Shown here piece after piece: positions 35,675 through 45,039 of a stretch of 64,000 bases of DNA (position 1 is its first letter; each line of letters starts with the position of its first letter). The stretch is from Berkiella sp964594635 (lineage in GTDB: Bacteria; Pseudomonadota; Gammaproteobacteria; Berkiellales; Berkiellaceae), in NCBI GenBank assembly GCA_964594635.1, contig CAZQMV010000002.1, positions 248,001 to 312,000 on the forward strand, given 5' to 3'. Below the pieces are notes generated by a model. The model made no database searches and was not told the DNA's origin. It saw only the letters and a list, made by a program, of their open reading frames with translations. Both the position numbers and the translations under genes were made by a program.

Positions 35675-36654
35675 TGCAGGATTGGCAACCCAGCGCATCT
35701 CTTGCCAGATTAAAAGAGCGCGCTGATTTTTTACGAGATATCCGCCTTTTTTTTGCTGAACGTCAGGTAATGGAAGTAGACACCCCTTTGCTTTGCCAAG
35801 GGGTGGCTACCGATCCCTGTTTACAAGCCTTTGCTGTGAACGTTAAACCCAAATCACAACCTCCTCTTTTTCGTTACCTACAAACCTCACCTGAATATGC
35901 TATGAAAAGGCTTGTTGCTGCGGGTAGTGGGCCAATTTATTACTTAGGAAAGGCTTTTCGCTTCGATGAATTAGGTAAAAAACATAATCCTGAATTTACC
36001 ATGTTAGAGTGGTATCGCCCGGGTTGGGATCATCATGCTTTAATTGCTGAGGTTGATAACCTCATGCAACGTATGATTGGTACACAATCTGCTGTAGTGG
36101 TGACGTATGCAGAATTGTTTTTACAGTATTTTGCAATCAACCCGCATCTGGCTGAAAAATCCGAGCTACAAGCCATTGCACACAAAAACCAATGGGCAAG
36201 CGAAAATGACTTTTTAGACTTCGATAAAGAGGATTGGTTAGACTTGCTGATGAGTCATGGTATTGAACCTCATCTTGGGCAAGAAGTCCCTCTTGTTGTC
36301 ACCGATTATCCGGCTTCACAGGCGAGTCTTGCACAAACGCGGATGATTGAAGGCATAAAGCCATATTCTGTTGCAGAGCGCTTTGAGTTCTATTTTAAAG
36401 GCATTGAATTAGCTAATGGTTACCATGAGCTTGCCTGCGCTAAAGAACAAGCAGCGCGCTTTGAAGAAGATCTCGAAAAAAGAAAATTGGCCGGATCCGC
36501 TGAACTACCGATCGATCATTATTTGTTAGATGCTTTACAAGCAGGATTTCCACCCTGTGCAGGAGTGGCTTTGGGGGTGGATCGTTTGTTGATGTTGAAG
36601 ACGGGTGAGAAGGATATTGCTAAAGTTATACCGTTTGGTTGGGACAGAGCTTAA
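35674..36654 (+). CDS. epmA: EF-P lysine lysyltransferase (PoxA/GenX)
   Basis: 326 residues, a truncated class II lysyl-tRNA synthetase homologue without the anticodon-binding domain. Motif 2 is in YYLGKAFRFDELGKKHNPEFTMLEWY (in two parts around residue 90-115), and motif 3 is GVALGVDRLLML near 300. It attaches beta-lysine to Lys34 of EF-P. Here it is coupled to efp; in E. coli it is elsewhere. Confidence 0.95.
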   Translation: MQDWQPSASLARLKERADFLRDIRLFFAERQVMEVDTPLLCQGVATDPCLQAFAVNVKPKSQPPLFRYLQTSPEYAMKRLVAAGSGPIYYLGKAFRFDELGKKHNPEFTMLEWYRPGWDHHALIAEVDNLMQRMIGTQSAVVVTYAELFLQYFAINPHLAEKSELQAIAHKNQWASENDFLDFDKEDWLDLLMSHGIEPHLGQEVPLVVTDYPASQASLAQTRMIEGIKPYSVAERFEFYFKGIELANGYHELACAKEQAARFEEDLEKRKLAGSAELPIDHYLLDALQAGFPPCAGVALGVDRLLMLKTGEKDIAKVIPFGWDRA

Positions 36655-36656
36655 GG

Positions 36657-36725
36657 TAAATCCCCCCGCGAGCAGCTTGTCCGGCGTAGCTCGTAGAGCG
36701 AAGACGGATGAGAGTGGGGGATTTA
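36657..36725. repeat. 69-base palindromic element between epmA and the next gene
   Basis: Outer arms TAAATCCCCC (36657-36666) and GGGGGATTTA (36716-36725) are perfect. The 49-base interior holds TCCG/CGGA and GCTC-gta-GAGC stems, giving a long cruciform-like structure. It begins 3 bases after the epmA stop and ends 5 bases before the end of the convergent gene. Could serve as a bidirectional terminator or be a dispersed repeat; no second copy was seen in this window. Confidence 0.6.
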
Positions 36726-36729
36726 AAGT

Positions 36730-37509
36730 CTAATGAACCCCCGGTGCCATCCGATGTCGAAGTTTAAGCTCTTCTTCTTCGCGCAGCGGATTGGGTTGGC
36801 AACGCAAGCTGGGTAAGGGTTTTGGTAAACCTGCGCTTGGCAAGAAAGTGCGACTGATTGGTGCAAGCGTGGCTTGTAAATTGAGTGCTGGCAGAGTTGA
36901 TAAACTGTTTTCTTTGCCGTTCAAAATAGCCATCAATAGTTGAATGGTATATGGCTGTTCTTTGCTAGGTTTCTCAGCTTGTTGTTTATGTGTCTGCGGT
37001 GATTTTGTTTCCGCATTCATCTTTTCAACAATAGGGATTAATTTTGCAAAGAGACGTTCAGCGAAGTTACGTTGGCTAGCATTAATGTCATCAAAGAATT
37101 CATCATTAATGATCACATTAACGGCAGCAAAAGCGGATTCGATAAAATAGTTTTGTTTGTTGTCGCTGACTTTATCAAGAGACACAACTTTTAATCCGAT
37201 GGGTTTTAGTAAAGTGTTTAAACTGCGCTTGAGCTGTGGCAGTACTAATTCACGAATGATAGCTTCCATTTTTTTGGGATCAGCTAATACCGCAGTGTTG
37301 CGTGGCTTACCATCGACTCTGGGGAAAAGCTCATCGAGCTTTTTAGCAAGCATGTGCGGACCGCGATTTAAAGCCCATAAGAGCATCAATGCAGGACTAC
37401 AGCCCCAGTTATTGTGCTCAGTAATATTGATTTTTGGGATAAGTTCGCGAGCGCGGTTGGCATAGCCGTGAGCGATTGCGTGGCAGAATTGCTTTTGCTG
37501 TGGCGTCAT
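36730..37509 (-). CDS. Hypothetical protein
   Basis: 259 residues from the ATG at 37509, which has AAGGGGA upstream; an earlier in-frame start at 37530 is poorer. The first 40 residues (FCHAIAHGYANRARELIPKINITEHNNWGCSPALMLL, in two pieces) resemble a single ankyrin-type pair. The rest is helical and basic, then Pro-rich. No signal peptide. Family not recognised. Confidence 0.55.
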   Translation of the reverse strand: MTPQQKQFCHAIAHGYANRARELIPKINITEHNNWGCSPALMLLWALNRGPHMLAKKLDELFPRVDGKPRNTAVLADPKKMEAIIRELVLPQLKRSLNTLLKPIGLKVVSLDKVSDNKQNYFIESAFAAVNVIINDEFFDDINASQRNFAERLFAKLIPIVEKMNAETKSPQTHKQQAEKPSKEQPYTIQLLMAILNGKENSLSTLPALNLQATLAPISRTFLPSAGLPKPLPSLRCQPNPLREEEELKLRHRMAPGVH

Positions 37510-37539
37510 TGCTTTCCCCTTGGTTTTCAATAAAGGAAA

Positions 37540-38397
37540 TCATGGCAGAAAATGACCGATCCGCTGGCCAACGACAATTCGAGAATCCTGGGAATATTCC
37601 TTTTCCCAACGCAAGTTCTCAGTAAACAGCATAATTACTGTAGAGCCGAGAGAAAAATAACCCATTTCTTCACCTTTGTCTAACACTATGTGTTGCTCAG
37701 GGGTTTGCGGGTACTGAATATGCAGCGTTTGTTTGTTTCTTTGCGAGCTAATATGACCGGCCCAACGGGTAGCAATGTTGCCAACAATCATGGCTCCCAC
37801 GAGCACCATCGCAAAGGTTCCTTGCTCATTTTGGAATAGCGACACAACACGTTCATTGCGGGCAAAAAGTCCATCAACATGCTCTGCGGTTAGAGGATTT
37901 ACTGAGAACAAATCACCTGGAATGTAACTCATGCGATCTAAAGTGCCGCGAGACGGCATGTGTACTCGATGGTAATCTTTGGGCGCTAGGTAAATCGTGG
38001 TGAAGTGACCATTTTGAAACGGTTTAGGATCGATCTCATTCCCAAGTAATGCACTCACACTATAAGAATGATTTTTGGCTTGTATTAAACTGCCATTATT
38101 GATTCTACCGATCTGACTAATCACACCGTCACAGGGCGAACAAATACCCTGGGGGGTTTGATCGAAGGGGCGCAGCTCGGGTTTTAAATGACGAATAAAA
38201 AAATCATGAAAGCAGGCATAAGCGGTTGGATCTTGTTCAATCGCTTCACTCATATTGATGCCATAAAGCCGAATAAAACGTTTGATGGCCCAATTTTTGA
38301 ACCAGGGGGTGTGGCAATGAGAAAGTTGTCCATAGCACCAAGAAATAAAATGCTGTGGTAAATAATTTTGTCGCCAAACTTCAAACGGAACTTGCAC
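37540..38397 (-). CDS. psd: Phosphatidylserine decarboxylase proenzyme
   Basis: 285 residues, membrane-associated, making phosphatidylethanolamine. The self-cleavage LGST motif is at 250-253 with Ser252 becoming the pyruvoyl group. The start is GTG preceded by GAGGA. HRVHMPSRG and DGLFARNERV are conserved. Downstream of rsgA on the same strand, matching the psd-rsgA-orn neighbourhood of E. coli. Confidence 0.95.
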   Translation of the reverse strand: MQVPFEVWRQNYLPQHFISWCYGQLSHCHTPWFKNWAIKRFIRLYGINMSEAIEQDPTAYACFHDFFIRHLKPELRPFDQTPQGICSPCDGVISQIGRINNGSLIQAKNHSYSVSALLGNEIDPKPFQNGHFTTIYLAPKDYHRVHMPSRGTLDRMSYIPGDLFSVNPLTAEHVDGLFARNERVVSLFQNEQGTFAMVLVGAMIVGNIATRWAGHISSQRNKQTLHIQYPQTPEQHIVLDKGEEMGYFSLGSTVIMLFTENLRWEKEYSQDSRIVVGQRIGHFLP

Positions 38398-38503
38398 GGT
38401 TGATCCTCGCCTTCAAGGTTTATTGCAAATAAGCTATCGAACTATATAATAGCCAATCATTATTTGCACCTTATACCAGATTTCTTGGAAACGTGGTTAG
38501 CTT

Positions 38504-39511
38504 CTAGCGGTTGTTAAGTCGATCGGCCAATAATGCGTGATAATTCTCTAATCTAAAGAAAGGGATTTGGTTTTGACGAACAGCTTCTAGCAAGGCGCAT
38601 CCTGGCTCTTTGTGATGCTCGCAATTACGAAATTGGCATAATCCTAAAAAAGGTGAAAACTCAGGATATCCAGCCAAAATATTGGCTTCAGTAAAATGTT
38701 GAATTTTAAATTGATGAATGCCGGGGGAATCAATTAAATTGCCACCGCTGGGTAAATGGTAAAGCCGTGAGGCCGTTGTTGTTTGACGACCTAAACGCTC
38801 ACCATGAGAAAGTGTTTGAATGTGTACTTTCGCATCTGGTATCAACGTTCTGAGTAAAGAAGATTTACCAACCCCGGATTGCCCCACCAAAATACTGGTG
38901 TGATCTTTTAAGGAATCGGCTAATTCATCTAAGCCAAGTTTAGTTTTAGAGCTTACCTTAATAGCGGTATAGCCTAATTGGCGATAGGCTGATAAACGAT
39001 CCTCTAATTCAAAATGCTCAGGCTTTTTAGCTAAATCCCATTTGTTGACGACGATGGTCAGTGGCAAATTTAATAAGTGCGCCATGATCAAATAGCGATC
39101 AATCGTGGTGGGTTGAGGAATGGGTGCTAGCGCTAAGACCACCACCATACGGTCCACATTGGCTACGACGGGCTTTGTTCCATGCTTGTGAGGTTTAGTC
39201 ATCACAGAGCGACGTGGCATGCAGGCAACAACTATACCGGTATTCTCATCGATGGGTTGCCATATCACTTCGTCGCCTGTTACCAGAGTGCCTAAATTTT
39301 GGCGTACCACACATTGAAAAAGTTGTCCTTCTTGGTTTTCAACAATCAAAGTGGTACCGTAATGCGCTACCAGAAGGCCCGGTTCTTCTGGGCTAAGGCC
39401 GCTTACTTTCTCCGGCTCTTGTGTTTGACTTTGTTGAGCACGAGCGAGGCGCTCAGCTTGGATTTTTTTTTGCCGCTCGATTTGTCGGTGAGTGAGTCTA
39501 CCTTTTGTCAT
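38504..39511 (-). CDS. rsgA: Small ribosomal subunit biogenesis GTPase RsgA
   Basis: 335 residues, circularly permuted GTPase: NKWDLA (G4) comes before GQSGVGKSSLLRTL (G1) and IDSPGI (G3). An N-terminal OB fold and a C-terminal zinc site (CQFRNCEHHKEPGC) are present. It helps mature the 30S subunit. AGGAA precedes the ATG. Divergent from orn. Confidence 0.96.
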   Translation of the reverse strand: MTKGRLTHRQIERQKKIQAERLARAQQSQTQEPEKVSGLSPEEPGLLVAHYGTTLIVENQEGQLFQCVVRQNLGTLVTGDEVIWQPIDENTGIVVACMPRRSVMTKPHKHGTKPVVANVDRMVVVLALAPIPQPTTIDRYLIMAHLLNLPLTIVVNKWDLAKKPEHFELEDRLSAYRQLGYTAIKVSSKTKLGLDELADSLKDHTSILVGQSGVGKSSLLRTLIPDAKVHIQTLSHGERLGRQTTTASRLYHLPSGGNLIDSPGIHQFKIQHFTEANILAGYPEFSPFLGLCQFRNCEHHKEPGCALLEAVRQNQIPFFRLENYHALLADRLNNR

Positions 39512-39580
39512 ATTTCCTATTCTAATTTATTCTATGTGTTGCACCGCTTCATAGTCAGTTTAAAGGATACAGGGCCCGAA

Positions 39581-40147
39581 ATGAACGATAAGTTACCAAA
39601 TTTAATTTGGATAGATCTTGAGATGACTGGCTTAGATCCTCTAAACGATCAGATCATCGAAATTGCAACGCTGGTGACCGATAGCCAATTAAATATCTTG
39701 GCTGAAGGTCCAAACCTCGCTATTCACCAAAGTGACGATATCTTGTCCAAAATGGATGCTTGGAATACCAAGCAACATACCCAATCAGGGCTCACAGAGC
39801 GTGTGAAGCAAAGTACTATCACTTTAGCACAGGCAGAGGAGCAAACGCTGGCTTTTCTTGCCCAATATGTCGCTCCCCGTGCCTCTCCCATGTGCGGTAA
39901 CACGGTTTGCCAAGATCGTCGTTTTTTAAATCGCCTTATGCCGCAGTTAGAGGCGTATTTTCATTATCGACATTTGGATGTGAGCACCGTCAAAGAATTA
40001 GCGAAGATGTGGGCTCCTACGATTTTTAAAGGGCTCAATAAAGAATCGAAACACCTTGCGCTTGATGATATCAAAGAATCTATTATGGAATTGTGTTATT
40101 ACCGTGATCACTTTTTCAAACTCGAGGAAAAAGGGAGAGAAGGTTGA
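39581..40147 (+). CDS. orn: Oligoribonuclease
   Basis: 188 residues from the ATG at 39581; the open frame extends to 39299 over rsgA and is not family-like. DEDDh exonuclease: WIDLEMTGLD supplies the first Asp and Glu, NTVCQDRRFL the next Asp, and HLALDDIKESI the His and Asp. Degrades 2- to 5-mer RNA and pGpG. The stop overlaps the nnr start by one base. Confidence 0.96.
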   Translation: MNDKLPNLIWIDLEMTGLDPLNDQIIEIATLVTDSQLNILAEGPNLAIHQSDDILSKMDAWNTKQHTQSGLTERVKQSTITLAQAEEQTLAFLAQYVAPRASPMCGNTVCQDRRFLNRLMPQLEAYFHYRHLDVSTVKELAKMWAPTIFKGLNKESKHLALDDIKESIMELCYYRDHFFKLEEKGREG

Positions 40148-41637
40148 TGAGCCATTTACCGCTTGCTCTTTATCGTGGGCAAGACGTTAAAAAACTGGAT
40201 GAGCTTGCAATACAGTCAGGCATTTCTGGCTATGAATTAATGTGTCGTGCTGGAATGCGTGCTTTTGCTTGTCTAAAAGAACATTGGCCAGCAGTAAAAG
40301 AAATCACGGTCTTTTGTGGTAAAGGCAATAATGGGGGTGATGGTTTTGTTTTAGCACGGCTTGCAAAAGAACAAGGCATTAACGTGCAGGTTTATGATTT
40401 TCGTCAAGCCAATGAACAGAGTCCACAAGAAGCGGAAAGTGCAAGAAAAGCCTGGCAAAATCAAGGGGGTGACACCAAAGCGTATCATGGAGAAACCTTA
40501 CAAGGTGATGTCATTGTTGATGCCTTACTTGGAACAGGTGCCAAAGCGCCCCTAACAGCTGACATGATAGTTGCAATCAAAGCCATCAATGAGAGCGCGA
40601 TCCCCGTTTTAGCTATCGATTTACCTTCAGGACTTGCTGCTGATACGGGCAGTCAATTAGGTCATGCAGTAAAAGCTGATATTACCGTCACGTTTATTGG
40701 TTTAAAAGTGGGTTTGTTTCTAAAAGAAGCAGTTGATTATGTGGGATCGATCGTTTTTGATTCTCTCGATATCAATGGATCTTTGTACGAAAAAGTGGTG
40801 CCTTGTGCTTGGCGCTTAGAGTATGAACAAGCCATGAGTGCTTTAAAAAAACGTAAACGTTCATCGCATAAAGGAGACTTTGGTCATGTTCTGGTTATCG
40901 GTGGTGGACAGCTTGGCTACAGTGGTGCCCCGGCATTAACAGCTGAGGCGGCAATGCGCGCAGGAGCTGGGCTTGTTTCAGCCGTTGTTTCCAAAGACTG
41001 CTTGCCCTTATTAGCCAGATCTCCAAGAGAGCTAATGTGTTATACCCACGATGATCCTAAAGACGGTGCCGAGCTTTTTTCGCGCGCCACTGTGGTAGTG
41101 GTGGGACCTGGACTTTCACAAAATAGTTGGGGGGAGCGTTTTTTTAAAGCCGCCTTAGCCTTGCAAAAGCCAGGAGTCCTTGATGCCGATGCACTCAATT
41201 GGCTCGCAAAATCACCACAAAAATCGGATCATTGGATATTGACGCCGCATCCAGGTGAAGCAGCGAGACTATTAAATCAACCGGTAGCAGCCGTACAAGC
41301 CGATCGAGTAGCTTCAGCAGTTGCCTTACAACAACGGTATGGTGGCGTTATTGTGCTAAAAGGTGCTGGCACTGTCATTGTGGATCTTGAGGGCAAAATC
41401 TTCATTAATGAAGGGGGCGTTCCCGCGCTTTCGACAGCAGGATCGGGTGATATATTAGCGGGATTAATCGGTGGTTTATTGGCACAGGGATTAACGCTTA
41501 GTCAAGCTGCAAAGCTTGGGGTCAGTGTCCATACACAGGCTGCGTTAATTGAACAATCATTTGGTGAGCGTGGCATGATTGCCAGCGATCTCTTATTACA
41601 TTGTCGTTCTTTATTAAATGTCTTTGAAGCACAATGA
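40147..41637 (+). CDS. nnr: Bifunctional NAD(P)H-hydrate epimerase / ADP-dependent dehydratase
   Basis: 496 residues repairing hydrated NAD(P)H. The N-terminal YjeF_N epimerase (GKGNNGGDGFVLARL near 60) is followed from about 235 by a ribokinase-like dehydratase with GDFGHVLVIGG and STAGSGDILAGLIGG. A TTG three bases upstream is a possible alternative start. Overlaps orn (TGATG) and tsaE (ATGA). Confidence 0.94.
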   Translation: MSHLPLALYRGQDVKKLDELAIQSGISGYELMCRAGMRAFACLKEHWPAVKEITVFCGKGNNGGDGFVLARLAKEQGINVQVYDFRQANEQSPQEAESARKAWQNQGGDTKAYHGETLQGDVIVDALLGTGAKAPLTADMIVAIKAINESAIPVLAIDLPSGLAADTGSQLGHAVKADITVTFIGLKVGLFLKEAVDYVGSIVFDSLDINGSLYEKVVPCAWRLEYEQAMSALKKRKRSSHKGDFGHVLVIGGGQLGYSGAPALTAEAAMRAGAGLVSAVVSKDCLPLLARSPRELMCYTHDDPKDGAELFSRATVVVVGPGLSQNSWGERFFKAALALQKPGVLDADALNWLAKSPQKSDHWILTPHPGEAARLLNQPVAAVQADRVASAVALQQRYGGVIVLKGAGTVIVDLEGKIFINEGGVPALSTAGSGDILAGLIGGLLAQGLTLSQAAKLGVSVHTQAALIEQSFGERGMIASDLLLHCRSLLNVFEAQ

Positions 41638-42122
41638 AGTACAACACCATGCAATTTACAGTCGATAATGAAGCAGCTATGGAACAGCTAGGCGGTACTT
41701 TAGCAAAAAGTATTGGTGACGGCGGTATCATTATTTATTTGAACGGAGAACTAGGTGCAGGTAAAACCACCTTCGTTCGAGGTTTTTTACGAGCATTGGG
41801 TATTACGCATACCGTAAAAAGCCCTACCTATACACTCGTTGAGACATATGATTTGCACACAAGTGTTTACCATTTTGATTTATATCGACTCAAATCGAGT
41901 CTTGAATTAGAAGCGATTGGTATCAGAGATTATTTTCATCAGAATGCAATCTGTTTAGTGGAGTGGCCACAAAAGGGAGAGCCATTACTACCTTCACCTG
42001 ATCTCATGATCGATATGACAATAAAGCAAGATGCACGTTTTGTGGAAATAAAAGCCAATAACAACAGGGGTAATGATGCATTACAAACACTGGGTCGCAA
42101 TGCTATTACTGACAAGCAGTAG
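41634..42122 (+). CDS. tsaE: tRNA threonylcarbamoyladenosine biosynthesis ATPase TsaE
   Basis: 162 residues. Walker A GELGAGKTTFVRG near 38-50, SPTYTLVETY, and VYHFDLYRL are the family core; VEWPQKGE follows. Works with TsaB and TsaD to make t6A37 in tRNAs. Overlaps nnr by four bases and extends 50 bases into the amidase gene, so its tail is a little longer than usual. Confidence 0.94.
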   Translation: MKYNTMQFTVDNEAAMEQLGGTLAKSIGDGGIIIYLNGELGAGKTTFVRGFLRALGITHTVKSPTYTLVETYDLHTSVYHFDLYRLKSSLELEAIGIRDYFHQNAICLVEWPQKGEPLLPSPDLMIDMTIKQDARFVEIKANNNRGNDALQTLGRNAITDKQ

Positions 42123-43272
42123 TTCATTAGCATTCGCAGCACAAAAGGTCGATAGTTTAAGAGTGTGGGCTTCACCAAGTAGCACACGGGTTGTATTAGA
42201 TTTATCCGGCGAAGTAAAATATAAGTTATTTACACTCGATAATCCCCATCGTGTTGTCTTAGATATTGAAGATACGGAATTAAAATCAAAGTTAGATGAA
42301 ACCACATTAGCAGAATCGGGTATAACGCGGGTTCGATATGCTCATGAAAAAGGCAGAGTGCGAATTGTTTTTGACGTAGATACCAAAGTGAAACAAAGTA
42401 GCTTTATTTTGGCGCCAAACCAATCTTATGGTCATCGATTAGTCATTGATCTCAATCGAAGCATTCCTGTTAAAACGGTTGCTGCGAAAGCCGATGCGAA
42501 AAAATACACTTCAAGAGAATTTATCGTTGCAATCGATCCAGGGCATGGCGGTGATGATACCGGTGCGATTGGTTTGAAAAAGAAATTACGTGAGAAGGAT
42601 GTGGTTTTTTCCGTTGCCAAAAAATTAGAGTCCATGGTCAATGCACAAAAAGGCATGCGTGCCTATTTAGTTCGTTCTGGTGATTACTATGTTGGGTTGC
42701 GCAAAAGAATGACTTTGGCAAGAGAACAAGGTGCCGATCTGTTTATCTCCGTGCATGCGGATAGTTTTAATGATTCACGAGCCAGTGGTGCCTCTGTTTA
42801 TGTGTTATCTGAAAAGGGCGCGAGTAATGAAGCTTCTAGGTGGTTAGCAGAACGGGAAAACCGCGCAGATCTCGTTGGCGGAGTGAGTTTAGAAGATAAG
42901 GGCGATGTACTGGCATCGGTGTTGTTGGATCTATCACAAACAGCGAGCCGTAGTGCAAGTCATGAATTAGCGACTCATTTGATCAGTAATTTAGGTAAAG
43001 TGACAGATCTGCATCATAAATCGGTACAACGCGCTGGTTTTATGGTATTGAAATCTCCTGATATACCCTCTGTATTAGTAGAGCTAGGGTTTGTCTCCAA
43101 TCATCAAGGTGAAGAAAAATTAGCCCTTGCCACTCACCAACAAGCGTTAGCCAATGCCTTATTATCAGGCATCAAATCTTACGCTGCTAAGCGAACAATA
43201 CCAGGTAAACATCCTGATGACTCTAATATGGCTCACAAAAAGCCCAAGGAGCTTTTGGCGTTAAAGCAATGA
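42073..43272 (+). CDS. N-acetylmuramoyl-L-alanine amidase (AmiB/AmiC type)
   Basis: 399 residues. Signal peptide (cut near LAFAAQ), an AMIN domain (about 25-130) that targets septal peptidoglycan, and an Amidase_3 domain with the zinc residues His in AIDPGHGGDDTGAIG, a Glu, His in SVHADSF, and the catalytic Glu in VLVELGFVSN. No LysM domain. Splits septal peptidoglycan for cell separation. Two adjacent ATGs (42073, 42076); AGGGG favours the second. Confidence 0.93.
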   Translation: MMHYKHWVAMLLLTSSSSLAFAAQKVDSLRVWASPSSTRVVLDLSGEVKYKLFTLDNPHRVVLDIEDTELKSKLDETTLAESGITRVRYAHEKGRVRIVFDVDTKVKQSSFILAPNQSYGHRLVIDLNRSIPVKTVAAKADAKKYTSREFIVAIDPGHGGDDTGAIGLKKKLREKDVVFSVAKKLESMVNAQKGMRAYLVRSGDYYVGLRKRMTLAREQGADLFISVHADSFNDSRASGASVYVLSEKGASNEASRWLAERENRADLVGGVSLEDKGDVLASVLLDLSQTASRSASHELATHLISNLGKVTDLHHKSVQRAGFMVLKSPDIPSVLVELGFVSNHQGEEKLALATHQQALANALLSGIKSYAAKRTIPGKHPDDSNMAHKKPKELLALKQ

Positions 43273-44885
43273 ATAAGCGCATTACACAGCTCTCATCAAT
43301 TTTATCTAATCAAATTGCCGCTGGAGAAGTCGTTGAACGTCCTGCTTCAGTTGTCAAAGAATTAGTGGAAAATAGCTTAGATGCGATGAGTACCCAAGTT
43401 GAAATTGATATTGAGGGCGGCGGTATTCATTTAATTCGCGTCAGAGATAATGGCCATGGGATTTTGAAAGACGATTTGCCGTTGGCTTTTGCTCGTCATG
43501 CGACGAGCAAGATCTCGACCATTGTTGATTTGGGTAGCATTGCGACCTTAGGATTTCGCGGGGAAGCGTTGGCGAGTGTGGCTTCCGTTTCACGTTGTCG
43601 CTTAATGTCAAAATCCCTCAATCAACAAGAGGCTTGGCAAATTCAATTATCGGAAGAGATGACGCCAGTGATTCAACCCGTTGCACATTCTCAAGGTACT
43701 ACGGTTGAAATTGCAGATTTATTTTATAATACGCCCGTAAGACGAAAATTTATTCGTAGTGAAAAATCAGAGTTCCAAGCGATTGATGATACCGTTAAGC
43801 GGTTAGCCTTAAGCTATCCGTTAGTTGGTTTTCGTTTAACTCATCAAGGCCGTCAAATCCGGCACTACCCGGCTGTTTCAGCAAGAATGAATGAATTAGC
43901 GCGAGTCGAAAAAATATGTGGCGCCGCCTTTATCAAACAAGCTGTATCGCTTGAGCTTACGGGTTTCGGATTATCGCTTCGCGGTTGGCTCGGGAGTCCT
44001 TCATTGTTACGCCGCCAAGCGGACTGTCAATATTTTTTTGTGAATCAACGCATGATTAAAGACAGGATTTTAAATCATGTTATCAAGACTGCCTACCAGG
44101 AACAATTAGGCAACAATGAAGGTACTTATCCAAGCTATGTGCTCTATCTTCAGATTGATCCCAGTGAAGTTGATGTCAATGTACATCCTACCAAGCAAGA
44201 AGTGCGATTTAGCCAGCCAAGGCATATTCACGATTTTATTTCCAAAGCGGTGAGTGAGGCTTTGGATCAAACCTGTGCGCCACCAACGACTGCTTATGCA
44301 AAAGTGGAATATGAAGGTGCTAAACGAAAAATCAACACCGTTTCTCTATCACCTATCTCAATCAGTATGCCTGTTATGGTTAAAGCAGATCGCTACGCTT
44401 TAATTGAAGATGAACAGGGAGTCACTGTCTGCGATTTGCAAAAGGGTAAAGTGTCACTGTTGAAAACGTATTTTATGGCGCTGTGGGGACGTATACCGAA
44501 CAAGAGCCTATTATTCCCACAAGTCATTCATGTGCCGCAAAATGCATTGAATGATGAAATAGTTACATGCCTTAGCGACATTGGGTATTGGATTAAAGTC
44601 AAAGACCATCACTTAATGGTTTTGGCAGTGCCATTGATTACCTCGCCTATGGCATTGGATGATTTCTTATTAAAGCTGATTGAAGAACTGGTTGTGAGTC
44701 AAGATAAACCCGCCGTGTGTGAATGGCTTGCTTGCCACTTATCAAAACCCTGCTTATCGGTCTTAGATCAGGAAACTTTTAGTTGGGTTTTAAAAACTTG
44801 GATGGAAAATGGGAATAAAACCGCCTGGCGCCAATATTCTCATAGTGAATTTGAGCAACTGATTGCTTTGCCGTCCGGCGTTTAA
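43269..44885 (+). CDS. mutL: DNA mismatch repair protein MutL
   Basis: 538 residues, shorter than E. coli MutL (615) because the linker is short. The N-terminal GHKL ATPase is complete: ELVENSLDA, RDNGHGI, GFRGEALASV. The C-terminal dimerisation domain has DLQKGKV where endonuclease-type MutL has DQHAxHER, so it is the non-nicking kind, which would require MutH or another strand cue. Overlaps the amidase gene by four bases. Confidence 0.95.
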   Translation: MNKRITQLSSILSNQIAAGEVVERPASVVKELVENSLDAMSTQVEIDIEGGGIHLIRVRDNGHGILKDDLPLAFARHATSKISTIVDLGSIATLGFRGEALASVASVSRCRLMSKSLNQQEAWQIQLSEEMTPVIQPVAHSQGTTVEIADLFYNTPVRRKFIRSEKSEFQAIDDTVKRLALSYPLVGFRLTHQGRQIRHYPAVSARMNELARVEKICGAAFIKQAVSLELTGFGLSLRGWLGSPSLLRRQADCQYFFVNQRMIKDRILNHVIKTAYQEQLGNNEGTYPSYVLYLQIDPSEVDVNVHPTKQEVRFSQPRHIHDFISKAVSEALDQTCAPPTTAYAKVEYEGAKRKINTVSLSPISISMPVMVKADRYALIEDEQGVTVCDLQKGKVSLLKTYFMALWGRIPNKSLLFPQVIHVPQNALNDEIVTCLSDIGYWIKVKDHHLMVLAVPLITSPMALDDFLLKLIEELVVSQDKPAVCEWLACHLSKPCLSVLDQETFSWVLKTWMENGNKTAWRQYSHSEFEQLIALPSGV

Positions 44886-45039
44886 TTTCTACTGAATATC
44901 TCTATTTAGGGTATCTGCTCTGTATTCATTAAGACCAAATGTGATATTAGTCGGACATTTTAACTTGTTCTGGGGTATCATTTTCCTGACAAATTTTGTA
45001 AAATAGCTAAGTAAATTAATAGAAAAAAGCGGTGATATC

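Noticed and set aside
39299..39580. N-terminal extension of orn
   Set aside because: It lies over the rsgA coding strand and its upstream region and is not oligoribonuclease-like; the ATG at 39581 gives the normal protein.
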